From positions 13,437,587-13,501,586 of the forward strand of contig CANTUZ010000002.1 in the NCBI GenBank assembly GCA_947846985.1: a stretch of DNA of 64,000 bases, read 5' to 3'. This stretch comes from Fratercula arctica (taxonomy: Eukaryota > Chordata > Aves > Charadriiformes > Alcidae). The notes under the pieces are model-generated. The model made no database searches. It was given only the letters and a program-made list of their open reading frames with translations, and had not been told where the DNA came from. A program made the translations under genes and the position numbers. This document shows, one piece after another, positions 50,005 to 61,960 of this stretch (positions are counted from its first letter, which is position 1; each line of letters begins with the position of its first letter).

Positions 50005-53000
50005 AACTAAGAATTGTAACCTTACTGACATGTCCTATTTTAGGGAGTGAAAACTTTCCTGACTTACCCAAACCCAAAAGTGACTTGTAACAATTTTGAA
50101 AATAAAATCACTGAATTTGGGTAATTATGATTCAAAGGCCTGTTTCCCATTCTTCAGATTAAAGTATGTCATTTGAGAAAATGTGTGTTAGTCCTGAAAT
50201 CTTCAAGAAATTTAGCATAACTGATGACTTACTTTTCAACATCTTCTGAGAGGGTTGGCCTGTTACTCTTTCCTTTTTCTCTTGTTAAAACCATTCAAAT
50301 CTTTCTATAAGAAACAGAAGCAATCTAAATTGATTCAACAACCAGTGACCTAATGTAACACACATACAAAGCATCAAAATGTGTATGTCCTGCTGCAATC
50401 ATAATGTAAAAACATATTTAATGCTTTTCGTTATTTGTACATGTCTTTTTGAAAAGCACGTGCTTGTGCCCAGGTATGCTCCTACTGAAGTTATGAGAAG
50501 GTATATACCAGAAAGCAAGGTCAGAACTGAGCATTTTTAAAAGTATCACACAATAAACAACAGAGGAAACACTGTTGGATTTGTTCTTATATGAATGAAA
50601 ATAAACTATCAATCAGGTACGCATTTCAAGTTTCATATTTAGACAGCCAAGCCGTGGAACTCGTTACCTACTGCAACAAAAAGGGGTACAGAAAAATTGG
50701 ACATTCAACTTTTTTCTGTGATGCCAAGGCCAGGAGGAGGCTCAGGCTGGATTGCTCATCTTTGTACCCATCCCATTAAAATTTGGGGGATAGACTGAGT
50801 GTGCCAGATGTATTTCCAATCCTGCTAGTAAGGATTGTTCTCATTTATCTAAAACCAAACGATTTCTTCAGTTGACTAATGACGTGATAATTGCAAACAT
50901 GTTTTCCAGCTTACTCCTAAGTAGACAGTCATTACTCAAGAGAATTTTTGCATTAAACAGGTCATGCTCTTAGCACAGAACTTCATTTGACCTGAAAAAG
51001 AGACCAAAGGTTATGTCTCAACACAAACTTCTGCAACTTAGAGTCTTTCCCTAACAAAGACTTAGAGTGGAAATGCAGTTTCACAGAGTGTCATGGTTAA
51101 GAAACAATTATTTATGTGAGGAAATGCATCTATGTCTCTACTATCCTAAGCTAACAAAATGACTTTGCAGAGGAGAGACTTTGCTTGAAACCAAGATGTC
51201 TCAAAGTAGAGACATCCCTGTGTACTTTAATTCATTAGTTACATGCCCACAGCAGCAAATTAAACATGTAATACCTCTCTAAGTTCCTTGCTTCTTAGAC
51301 GCTAATCTATTACTGGAAACATTACAAGGTGAAAATACCCTTAGAGTTTCTAACCGCTTACCTCTGATAATGCAGACTTGTTTTTTACTGTTATCTTAAA
51401 ATATTCAAATCCTTCTAAGACCCGTCTTAAACACTTCCAAATGCCAAGTGATAGAAAACAACTTTTATTAGTATATGTGGCACTATCTAAATACGTATCA
51501 AAGGGGAAAAAATGGAAGAGGAGGAGACATGAAGCAAAAAAAAAAGTACTCTTTATGTTTAGTTTAAAACATAGGTCAGACCACGCCCCTGCATTCTAGC
51601 AAGTCGAATATGTTGTAAAGGTCACATTGGTATTTCCTGTTGCTTTGCATCAAATAAAAACTGCACCTTAAAGATCAGCTTTAAAAATAATGGATTGACA
51701 GTAGCCCTATAAATCTGGCTTGGTGCTATAAAACAATAGTAATGAACAATACTATATTTCTACAAATATTGTTTCTTGCATATCTGATCTTATTTAAATT
51801 CAAAACTTTGTATGGGTACAGAAGTGATCTCTAAACCCTGAAGAACTCTCCAACTTTTCTCCTACTGATGGTTTTAGTCTGATACTTTCCATAGCACAAT
51901 GTAGGGAGTCCAGATCACTGCGAGCAGAGAGGTCCAAGCAGAGAAGCTTGTCAATCAGCTTTGGTGCACAAGCCATTTAGGACAGATCTGTGTTTGAGTT
52001 TATAAAGCTAGCTGATTAGCTTGCATCTCATCAATAAAGGGAATGGGTCTCGCCAGCAGTATACAGACAAATAAATTACACTTTTTTCAGCATTACTTTT
52101 TACAGCTTGAGATGAACTAATGATCCTCTATTGGAAAAATACCTAATTTTGAGGAAGCAATGATGACCTTTTTCATCTCTTTTCCACTTCTACGTTCTCA
52201 TTCTTGCCAAAGTTCTCGTGATTTGGTTTGAGTAGAATGCCAGAAGTATAAACAGAGGAAAAGTAATGATAAAGAAAGACACAACCTGAACCTCCGGGAA
52301 TCCATTTGCTCTGATTCCTTATGGCCATTCTCCAAGGTACCAAGCAGGAAAAAAAATCTGTCTTCAGAAAGAGAGACCTAAGCGATGATTAAAAAAATAT
52401 CAGTAAGAGGGTGAAGGAATTCTTCAGTGTCTACAAATGTCCTTTAAAGTTCTTGTCTTCAGGTTACACAGCAGGAAAAGTAAAATCAAGCAATGTAATA
52501 GAGAGTGATAGTCTCACAATGGCGTTGTGTCCTTCCTTTCAAGTAACATTATGAGCCATAACATGCTGTGTCATTTACATACAGGTTTTTTGGTTTGATG
52601 CTTGGCTTTTTCTGCTTGCTTTGTTATCCATTGTTTGGATCTGGTTTCTTATATTACATAGATCCCGGCAACATCACTGGCAGAGTCCCTGCTTCTCTGT
52701 TTGTCATCAAACATGTGCAGAGAGACATGTCAGAGGTACAAATTTTAAAGACGTTTCTAAAGCATGGGCAAATATATTTGGATTTCTAATGAAAATGAAA
52801 GAAAATATTTAATACGAAAAAAAGATCTGAAATTGCAAGAAGTGCAGAAAGGTTTGGCATGTTTTTCTCAAGATGGTGAATTTTAGTACTTCCAAACTTC
52901 TTCAGCTTAATGAGAATACTGTGTGATCTAAACTGAAATATAGTATTATCAACAAAACCAAGGTGAATAAAATATTAAAGAAGAAAACCCAAAATGTATA

Positions 53001-54895
53001 GTCAGCAAAATTTTTAGCTGGAAGGGAGGGATGTTGGGGGATCAAAAAACTGTGGCCCAGTTGATTGGCAAAGTGACCTTCAGCAGTCAATAATGCACTT
53101 TGGTTTCCCACTAGTAACCTTGATTTCAGTCAATGTGTATTATACATGCACACAAACAGAATAACAGTAATGATTTCAACCAAGTTTGCTTAAAGTGTTA
53201 CTATCTTTGTCATTTGTATTGGAAATCTATATTATTGGCCCGACAATGTCAAACATTAAAGACTGATTATCATTCTATTTTTACACAGACCTAAACCTGT
53301 TGTTTCAATATCACATGCAGAAGAATAGTTTATGTATGTTCTGTATTCACTTAGATTGTTATAGCTAAAATCTACTCATGGAAATGTTTTCTTGTCATCT
53401 TTACCTTTTTCCTGCTGAGAAACACTAAGCACACAATAAGTTGACACAGCATTTTGCATTCTCATAAATCATTATGTATTCTTAAATATGGCAGCACCTC
53501 ATACAGAAACTAATCCGCACTTAGAAATGGCTGTGAGCCTGGACCAGCCTTCTAGGAAAACAGTTGTATCAAGCAAGGTCTCTTCCAATAGGAGATAACA
53601 CATATGCGTGAATTCACTTCATGGTCAGCTATGCAATTTCACATAAATATACAAGAAAAATATTCTTAATCTGGTGATTTTTTGCCTTCTCTAGGATTAG
53701 AGGCAAAATTGGGTGGTGAATCTGCACTAAGCAACTTCTCACACAGGTCATATTGTAAGGGATGGACTCAGGAGGTGAACATTAAATGCTCAAGCAAAAT
53801 ATTGCTTGATTTAAGGATTAAAGTATCTCCTTGGCAGAAGACCTCATCTTCCCTGTGAATAAGGAACCACTAATGAGAGAGAGAGAGGCCTGATCACCTC
53901 TTTTAAGATAGGTTACATGTGCACAGGTACGAAAGCACAGATAAATCCCTATCCAATATGTCATTTGAGTGACATTTTGAGTCATTTACACTTGACAAAA
54001 GATTTAGGGAACTTGACTGCCAATATTTTCTAAACACTAAATACAGCAATAAATCATTATTTAAAATTGATGAATCTTTTTAGGAACAGATAGCAAAAAG
54101 ACCAAGATACTAAGACCAAAAAATCTGAAAAATTTTTGCATAGGAAAGTGACAAGTTACAGTAGTTTACAAAAACATTAAATCATGAAAATTTTATTGTC
54201 ACAATAATTACTATTCCCCTTGTAAGCACTTTTACACAGCAAACGCACCTTCTATCACCTGCTATGACCTAGGCTCCCATTACGTTTGTATTTGTGCAAC
54301 GCCAGAGACAATAAAATGAAGCCTGCCCTAAAATCCTTACTGCCTTCATTCACGTTATCTGAATTGACCAGTCACCTCTATTAACTGCAAGGTCCTCGGT
54401 ATATGTTATTTTTGTTGGTATACTATTTGCATGAGCAAACTTAAGTTAATAATGACTTGTCTGGGACAAGACATATGAAGCAAAGTGGTAGTATATGAAA
54501 TGACAGAAACTGTCAAAGAAATAGACTTTATTTCTTTAAACACTACTAAAGAAGGAATAACTCTTCTTCTGCTGTGATCTTACGTAGTCTGTTTTCTAAA
54601 TCCCAGTGCAAGGTGCCCGAAACAGGAAAAGAAAACAAGCCTAAATCACTTACGGTAGGTGGCTTTTTGCGTGCTCTTTATCAGCACCTTCCATTTTGTA
54701 AAGCCTAAGCAATAAACTGTCTTTTTAAAAAAGTCTGATGTGGTAAAGAATTGAGACAAACTACTTAAAATTACTGTGTACTGAAAAGATGTTTGCAGGC
54801 CCCTGACAATCTGCCTTTATTGAGAGGGTGTCTTTTGCTATAGTCACACAAGTCCTTCAGCAGTTTGCTGCTTGGCATTTTTCTGGTCTTTGCAG

Positions 54896-54952
54896 GCAAA
54901 AGGGGATGTTAAATGGCGGGTTAATGATCTTTCGCTGCCATATTTCCCTATG
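54896..54952 (+). other. Possible exon: 57 bp between splice-like sites
   Basis: A pyrimidine-rich acceptor (TTTTTCTGGTCTTTGCAG) ends at 54895 and the donor ATG|GTATGT begins at 54953. The 57 bp are open in two frames, one of them phase 0 to phase 0 (AKGDVKWRVNDLSLPYFPM). Two CpGs are retained in AT-rich surroundings. I recognise no protein family, and there is no linked neighbour exon. Short pseudo-exons like this are frequent. Confidence 0.2.
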
Positions 54953-55691
54953 GTATGTTATGTTGTTAATATTGAGATGATAGGAGAGGCATACGATGGT
55001 AGCCACTAACTATGCAGTGCTGGTTTCAAACACATACCTTTAAGTTCTCATTAACCAAAAAAAAAAAACCAACAAGCACAAACCTGTTTCACTTCCTCCA
55101 ATATATTCCTTTGAGCTTTTGAGTACTTCTTATAAATGAAAATTTACTAAAATATTGGATTTGACAGAATCGTGGCACTTCCATATTAAATACTTGAACA
55201 CAGCTCCAGTGGGAGGAAAATTAAGAAATTTTAACTAATACTAAAGATCATTTCTCCCTGCACCCCAGACATCACACCTGAAAGGGATGCCTCCTCCACA
55301 CTGCTACTTCCTCTGTCCTCTACATGAATCATGTTAAGACCTTTGCACCTAAAGTAGACCCTGCAATAGGGGAGAGGGGAAAAATTGACATGGACAAGTT
55401 GATTTCCATGGGAAAACTCTTGAAGTCAGTTTTGTCACCTTTTTTATATAGAAACTAGATCTTCTTTTCTTTTAGAGAAAATATACAATATTTTAAATTG
55501 GCAATGGTGGAGTACCTCAAGCTTTTTTAACTCAATTGTCTCATGTCTGTGCTGTCCACAACTTATCAGGCTCTTGTGCAAAATTCAATTGATTATACCA
55601 GTCTTATGCTACAGTTTGTGGCCATGGGTCACTATGAGAGATTATGAGCCAAATTTGCTATAAACAAGGATGGTTGTACTACAAAACTTAC

Positions 55692-55782
55692 CTCATCATG
55701 GTCCATGATAAGGGATACAGTGTCTACTTGGGGCCTCGTTATAAGGTGAGATGAACAAGAAACTAGTGATCTAGAACTCCCC
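55692..55782 (-). other. Possible exon (weak): 91 bp, minus strand
   Basis: On the minus strand the donor GATGAG|GTAAGT is excellent, while the acceptor GGTGCCTCAG has a poor pyrimidine tract. One frame is open over 30 codons (ending ITRPQVDTVSLIMDHDE) and leaves in phase 0. The peptide is not recognised. Confidence 0.15.
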
Positions 55783-57599
55783 CTGAGGCACCATCACCAT
55801 CACAAACTTATAGAAATATTTCATATTTTAAACACCCTATTTAACCCTGGGGGAATACAAAGAGAAAAGGAAAAAAAAAGCTATTTTATAGACAGTTCTG
55901 TGTGCATCTGAAACGTGATTTTTCGATTGGGAAAAAAACCCAAAACAAACAAAAAATCCCCCCTTGATTTTCCTGGAAGCCTGAAAATGTAATGCATTTG
56001 TCTTATCAGAAAGCCAGAGGTCAAAACAGTGTGACCAGAGTGCCGCAAGAATCAAACGTTTCCTTCAGGTATCCTTGGGAACAGACGGTGACTACTGCAG
56101 CTCTGCTCACCTCTCCAAAGGCAGCAATACAGGAGGGAAAGTGATGGGAAAATGGGCTGCCTCGAATCCTTCCAGGTAGCAAATGGGAATAAAAGGAAAG
56201 GGATTAGAAATCAGACTAGTTAATTAGTGATATTTTCACTACATGTAAATTAAGGTGGTTCTTACAGACAGTTTCACAGTGCAGATTAACCAATATTCAA
56301 TTTCATTACACGTGTCTTTGTGTTTTCAAGTGTTTGTAAGACGAAGTCTGAAAGTTGATAACTGTGTGCTAAAAAAACCACACAGACATAATTCAGTGCA
56401 GAACTTGCCTGATTTTGGTTATTTTCTTTACATCTAAATGAGAGAATCCATGGAAAGACATTCTGGGACAAGATGACCATGGAAATCTATGTTTGTTCTG
56501 TGATATTTATCAAACACAATATTTAAACCCCCAGACAATTTTATACACAGAATGGCTTCTAAAAGGAGCCATTTCAGAAAAACTCTGTTGTAACAAAAGG
56601 CACTAATTAATCTATGTAAAATACTTTTCTCATATGGACCGTTTGACCTATTCCAGTGGCAGGGTTCCAGTTGCCCCCTCATGGCTGCCCTCCCAGGAAT
56701 GCTATAGTCCATGACAGTGGGAACAGGGAGATGATTGTTCTACTACAAGCTTATATTTCACTGGGTCTTCACCCGCTTTTCAGAAAAATTAATAAAACAC
56801 ACTGAAGTGATTTATATCTCTCTAAGTTGTCATTTCCCTTTTTAAATAAAAAAAAAATTAATTAAAATGATGATTCAAAACAAAAATTACATGGAAAATT
56901 TTATTTTGCTCCCAAATCTTTTGTTTAAAAACTGAAACTGCCTATTGAAAATTCTGCAAGAAATCTTTCAAACTGTTTTTTTAATGGAAATAAAATTTCG
57001 TTATTCTACTAAATCTAATATTTGCTGCAAGTTACCATGGTAGCAAAACAGCAATCAGTGCTAGTGTAAGACTAGACCAATGCTATTCTGTATCATTAGA
57101 TCTGTTTCAAAGCAACTAGACGGTATCCATACTAATGCTCCTTAAGCATTAAGCATTTTACTTGCATTTAAAAATAACATATAGATTTTTAATTCTAGGC
57201 GACTATCAGAGCCTGCTGGAACAACAATAGTGTCTTTGTTTATATTACAGAGGAGGTAAACATATGATCAAGTGAGTCGGAGGAACTAACGAGAGGAATC
57301 ACAGGCACGGTGATGCAGGGCAATGTCTCCAGACAAACCAGCGACAGTTTGTTTTAATTCATTTGAGAGAACACAGGCCACAGCCTGAAAATTGGGCCAG
57401 GCAGGTTTACTCCTCACATAAGGATGTTAACTGCCTGCTGGCAAATTATAGCCCCCAGAGCATTCCCTCCACCTTCCCCCAAAGCTCTTCATAAGGAGGA
57501 AGCACCACCACTCCCGACCGGAGGCAAGAGCTGTCCCCATATTGCTGCCCCTCACAAAGGGCTTTGGGCAGCAGCCACGGCCCTGTAGCACGCCCAGTG

Positions 57600-57757
57600 C
57601 CCTGGAAGTCATTCCCCTCTTCCTGTCACGTGGCCTGATGTGATTGGCTGCCAGGAGCGGACACCCGCCCCATCCACCCACCAATTTACCCGGAAGTACA
57701 TCAGACCAGGAAGTCCCTTCTCTCTACAGCGGGGGCCGCCATGTTGTTTTAGAAGCG
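57600..57757. promoter_or_regulatory. Promoter-like cluster: E-box, CCAAT, GC box, ETS, YY1
   Basis: Within 120 bp lie GTCACGTGGC (E-box, 57625-57634), GATTGGCT (inverted CCAAT/NF-Y, 57642-57649), CCCGCCCC (GC box, 57664-57671), CCGGAAGT (ETS, 57690-57697), AGGAAGT (ETS, 57708-57714) and GCCGCCATGTTG (YY1 type, 57735-57746). This combination is typical of TATA-less housekeeping promoters in vertebrates, where ETS and CCAAT boxes lie upstream of a YY1 site at the transcription start. Plus direction fits the usual order. The minus strand has ATGGCGGCC at the YY1 site, opening a 13-codon frame only. A CR1 fragment begins 12 bp beyond the YY1 site, so the original downstream sequence may be displaced. 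No first exon could be defined. An old LTR promoter is an alternative. Confidence 0.4.
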
Positions 57758-57911
57758 TAGAATCACAGAATCATTCGGGTTGGAAAGGGCCTGAAAGATC
57801 ATCTATTGCCAACCCTCCCTGCCATGGGCAGGGACACCTCCCACTAGACCAGGCTGCGCAAAGGCCCATCCAGCCTGGCCTTGAACACCTCCAGGGACGG
57901 GGCATCCAGAG
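57758..57911 (-). mobile_element. CR1 LINE 3' end, short, minus strand
   Basis: The reverse complement reads DAPSLEVFKARLDGPLRSLV and then a stop, which is the C-terminus of CR1 ORF2, followed by a 3' UTR of about 90 bp and the end CCCGAATGATTCTGTGATTC. Only about 154 bp are present, a strongly 5'-truncated insertion. It sits between the promoter-like cluster and the G-rich tract. Confidence 0.92.
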
Positions 57912-60900
57912 GTGTCATGTTGTTACAGGGAGCTGGCTTTTTTCTAAACTGCCAGCCGATTACACAACAGTATGAAAACACATGGGGTGTGACTTCAGCA
58001 AAAATGGTGGATAATGGACGTAAAATGATGGCTGAAACAACAAAGAGGGCCTGGTGTATTGGGGGGGTGGGGGGGGGTGGAGGGGGAGGGCACTTCTTGC
58101 TCTAACCCCCTTCTGGGATAAACAAGAAGGGATGGCCGGTCCAGGCAGCCCATCACAGGTCTGGCTGAGAACACGTGAGACCTTGGGGTGGGACTTCCTG
58201 GGCAAACAGTAGAGATGGCTGCCTGCATGGGGAGAGGCTTCTGCCAGATGCTGAGCGTGGGGCACCTGTCACTTTTGGTCTTGCGTAAGAGCTATCCCGA
58301 TGCTACTGGTTATAATAAGAAAGTAGTTTATGAAAATTCTCTCCATTTTAAAGATCATTTTCTAGCAACATCAGGTTAGGAATTTCTTTTTTTTTTCCCT
58401 GCTAATTATAGATGAAAGCAAACCAAAGACATGAAAGCTGTCCATGGCGGGAAAGCTTAATACGCTGACCTCCACGCAGCATATCAAGTTACTGTTTTAT
58501 TGTTTCTGTTGCTCTGGTTTTGGTTGTTTTTTTTTTTAAGGCAGACATTTATTACTGTGCTTAATGTAGCCAACAGCATGCTAAGCTTGAAATACACTCA
58601 GAAAAATATCGTTATAATGAAAGCAAATAAGACTTAGAGATAGCAACATACAACTGTTTCAAGGCAGCTTGTTTGATCTTCCTCCAAAAGAGCAGCTTTA
58701 GTGCCACTATGTCATCTTCTGTTTTTCTCTGTTCTGAGTAACCACATCTGGGTCCTATGAATTGTTTGAGTGACCTTCTGGTTTTAGCTATATTGCCGGA
58801 ATCAAGACAATGACGTGGGACACAGGTACCTGCGTGGTTTTCTGAAACTCCGATGTTCAACATAACAGTGTGACCCACCATTAGTCAGAAATCAGCTCTC
58901 ATTGACCATGAGTTCACATTAATGGTAGTATTGGTGGCAGGAAGAAGGCAGAAGCATGGAGGAAGGAGAGAAATAGTAGAGGAAAGAGGTAAGACCATAC
59001 TTATTTGGCCTTACTTTGGCTTAAACTGCTGTTGTTTTCATGCTTTAATGTACTTACTTCAGGTACCATTGTTTTCAGGTCATCACAGGTTGTTTTTGCT
59101 GCTGTTTCACTTCTTGGCTGAATATATTCACATATCAGCACCCACTTCTCAACCTTATCAGTACTTTACCTGTTATTCCAAATGTTGCCAAAATTCCTTC
59201 TTAAGCTCTAAAACTCAGAAGTATTTTGCTTGAAGTTTACTGCTTCTATTTCAGACTTGAGGAAGGCTTGTGTCTCCAAAACACTGTCTGTTTTCTTTCC
59301 AACTATATTACTTCATCTATAAAAGGTATCACTTACAAGCTGTCTTGTTTTAAAAAAATCTGTGTGTTTCCATGTAAGTTAAAATTAGGAGCAATGTTCC
59401 TTCCTGGGGCAACACACAAGATAATGGAAATTAATAGTTTGCTGATTGTTAACAAATGCTGTTCAAAAAATTTGCTTAGTTGCAGTCTTTGATGCTCATG
59501 CAATTAGTTAAAAATCATCAATGATCAAAAAGCAGGGATGGTTATGTATTTATAGTATGTATGAGATACTTGTAGATATTATAAAAACCTTTTGCTACCC
59601 ACCTGAATATTTTTTTCTGAACACAGACACTCCAAGCCGCAAGTGCTGTTTAAATGCAAGGTGGGATGAGCTGCAGATTGACTGAATTCACTGCAATGCT
59701 GCAAAAAGATGCTGCCTACAGAATGAGTGGGCAAAAATATGTTAAAGCAAGGAGAGAAAATGTAACTGTGAAAACTGAATGGCATAAACGATACATATGC
59801 CTGCATGGATTCAGAAGGGAGGATGAGCTTGTCAGGCACTGTCTGGGCAACATGCAAAGCCTGGTTAAGGTTTGGACATAACCGTCCTCAGAAGGGGTGG
59901 TCTTCCCTGCCTGTGGGCTCCCGCAGTCTCCAGTGTCTACCTTGGTGTATCAGGCTGCAAGCTGCTGTGTTTTGTCCTTTCCTGGCATTTGTGAGGAACA
60001 CTCTCAGGAGGGAATAGTTTGGATATCCTTGTATTTTGCCTAGACTATTTGTCTTCTTGGAAGCAACCCGACCCTTGGGTTTATAGTTCTCTACTAACAC
60101 AAAAAATTACTCTACTTAAAGGAAACTTCAAAATGATAACTAGTGTGATGGGTATTGACGAAGCGGTAATACTCCTTTCTGCTTCACAAAAAGCATGCAT
60201 TAATTCATCCAAGAACTGTGTTGGTAAAATATTTAGCTGAAGTTTTATTCAGAGGTTTTTATGACTGACAAAATGTGTATTTCATATAGTTAGACTGTTT
60301 CTGTCACGAAGCCTGAATGTTTTACTGACAATATTCAATCTTTCAGAAAAATTAGCTCCATAAAAGCAGTCATAAAACAATAGTAAAAGGAATTTGTCTT
60401 TACATGAAAATATATACCTCGAAACAAATAGTTTTAAGCAAGGGAGAGGAGATTTACAAAAGCACTGGTTCACTCACCAGAGGATTTCTTCTTTTTAATT
60501 ATGTCTGTCAGACTCAGTCTAAGAACATGAGAATTCAATTTGCTTAAATATGAATTTTATAAGTATGAAAAAGGATTAAGAAAAAATAAAGACTCTTCAT
60601 TCTGTCTAAAATGAGATTTTTTTTCAACTAATAATCTTGGTGACTAATGAACTGAACAACTACATTTTGTTTCTTGGGGTTTTTTACATACTAACAACTG
60701 CTAGTTGTCACTTTGAGCCACTGCAAAATCATGGATGGCAGCTGTTCATTAAGAAGCTGATTAGTGCCAAAAACAATTTGCAGAACTTTTTTCTAAAAGA
60801 AAATATATCTACATTTAAGGTACTATTCTGTGATACTAAGACACATTGTAAAAGAGATAGTTATAGGCTGTATAGCACATTGCAAACTATTTTGCAGAAT

Positions 60901-61287
60901 TGGTTACATGTTGATGAAGAAAGCTTAATTGAGTCTGTCTCCAAGTGAAATGGAAGTCTCTGTTGCAGAAGGATTCAAATATTCCAGCCACCCATATGAG
61001 TACCAAGTTAAGTTTGTTGGAAGCATCTGGCCATCCGGCTGATAAATGACAATACTGACAGCTATTCTGCAAAAATTTAGCATCTCTAGCAACAGGAATT
61101 TGTGGTTTGCACTATGCCGTGTTCAATTCATATTCAATGATCTGTTGCTGTCATCAAGCAAAAATATCTTAAGTGTTCAGGAATCAGCAGTTGCTTGTGG
61201 TACTGGCACTGGCAGTACAGATGCATTCACCCGTAAAGTTAGGACTCGATATAATCTGTAGCTGGAGTCAAGGAATCATGTTGGGAA
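57912..61287. other. Non-coding DNA with a G-rich tract; no gene recognised
   Basis: The left part up to about 58270 remains GC-rich and holds the G tract at 58061-58090. The rest is AT-rich. Frames at 58612-58881 (minus, 89 codons), 59654-59881 (plus, 75 codons) and 60637-60948 (plus, 103 codons, TTG start) have no recognised domains. A 30-codon ATG frame at 60950-61042 contains HPYEYQVKFVGSI, which looks like the first strand of a PTB domain but stops immediately after it. Confidence 0.5.
58061..58090 (+). other. G-quadruplex candidate
   Basis: Thirty bases containing only G apart from two T and two A, with runs of 7, 9, 2, 5 and 3 G on the plus strand. At least four runs of three or more G with one-base loops satisfy the usual quadruplex pattern. 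It lies about 320 bp from the YY1-type site of the promoter-like cluster. Confidence 0.75.
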
Positions 61288-61796
61288 ACATTCTGGGCCC
61301 CTCTGTACAAGAGGGACATTGAAGTGCTGGAGCATGTCCAGAGGAGAGCTACCAAGCTGGTGAGGGGTCTGGAGACCAAGCCATATGAGGAGAGGCTGAG
61401 GGAGCTGGGCATGTTTAGTTTGGAGAAGAGGAGGCTGAGGGGAGACCTCATTGCCCTCTACAACTACCTGAAAGGAGGTTGTAGAGAGGTGGGTGTTGGC
61501 CTCTTCTCCCAGGTGAATAATGACAGGACCAGAGGAAATGGTCTGAAGCTGCGGCAGGGGAGGTTCAGATTAGATATAAGGAAGAATTATGTTGCTGAAA
61601 GAGTGGTCAGGCACTGGAACAGCCTGCCCAGGGAGGTGGTTGAGTCACCATCCCTAGAGGTATTTAAGAAACATGTAGATTTGGCACTTCAGGGCACGCT
61701 CTAGTGACAGAGATTGTAGGGGTTTTTTGTGTGTGTATGGTTGGACTCGATGGTCTCAAAGGTCCTTTCCAACCATGAATATTCTATGATTCTATG
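61288..61796 (+). mobile_element. CR1 LINE 3' end, best preserved copy (RT C-terminal part of ORF2 plus 3' UTR)
   Basis: The frame is open from the left boundary to a stop at 61702-61704. It contains the hallmark CR1 ORF2 C-terminal blocks in order: [71 protein letters not shown] and [19 protein letters not shown] 3' UTR of about 92 bp follows and ends TTCCAACCATGAATATTCTA then two ATTCTATG-type octamers at 61781-61796. The protein part is the region after the RT catalytic core, so no active site is included. Absence of frameshifts suggests this is the youngest insertion in the window. It is 5'-truncated at about 61288. Confidence 0.95.
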
Positions 61797-61875
61797 TTTC
61801 CAAAATAAGTATACTTTTTTACTTCTGCATACCCGAGGAAACATCTCTAAAATACATAGCAGAAATATTTTATCT

Positions 61876-61887
61876 GGGGGGGGGGGG
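61876..61887. repeat. G12 homopolymer
   Basis: Twelve consecutive G followed by AGAGAGAGG. It lies 80 bp after the CR1 end and directly before the AAAC repeat. Confidence 0.95.
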
Positions 61888-61895
61888 AGAGAGGC

Positions 61896-61960
61896 AAAAA
61901 ACAAACAAACAAACAAACAAACAAAAACAAACAAACAAACAAACAAAAACAACCAAAAAA
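61896..61960. repeat. (AAAC)n microsatellite
   Basis: About fifteen AAAC units with two AAAAAC interruptions, ending in a CCAAAAAACCC stretch. Confidence 0.95.

Larger units (their letters stand above)
49147..57599. other. AT-rich DNA without a recognised gene
   Basis: Contents: (AAAT)n at 49986-50004, a very AT-rich stretch at 49350-49450, a short GA run near 53876, and two splice-bounded open segments listed separately (54896-54952 plus, 55692-55782 minus). From about 57290 the GC content rises towards the promoter-like segment at 57600. No gene was recognised. Confidence 0.5.

Noticed and set aside
50600..50765. Possible old CR1 ORF2 remnant (CCGTGGAACTCGTTACC and GATGCCAAGGCC)
   Set aside because: Only two short matches to the LINE 3' coding region, with wrong sequence between; not enough to call.
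56630..56712. Minus-strand segment resembling a ZNF143-type motif
   Set aside because: The match needs an extra base and several mismatches, and the surrounding DNA has no other promoter feature.
57640..57975. 111-codon plus frame across the promoter-like region
   Set aside because: Most of it is the antisense of a CR1 3' end, so the frame is a by-product.
60637..60948. 103-codon plus frame followed at once by the PTB-like short frame
   Set aside because: Starts at TTG and has no usable ATG near the start; no domain recognised. The adjacency of the two frames is not evidence of a gene in a vertebrate genome.
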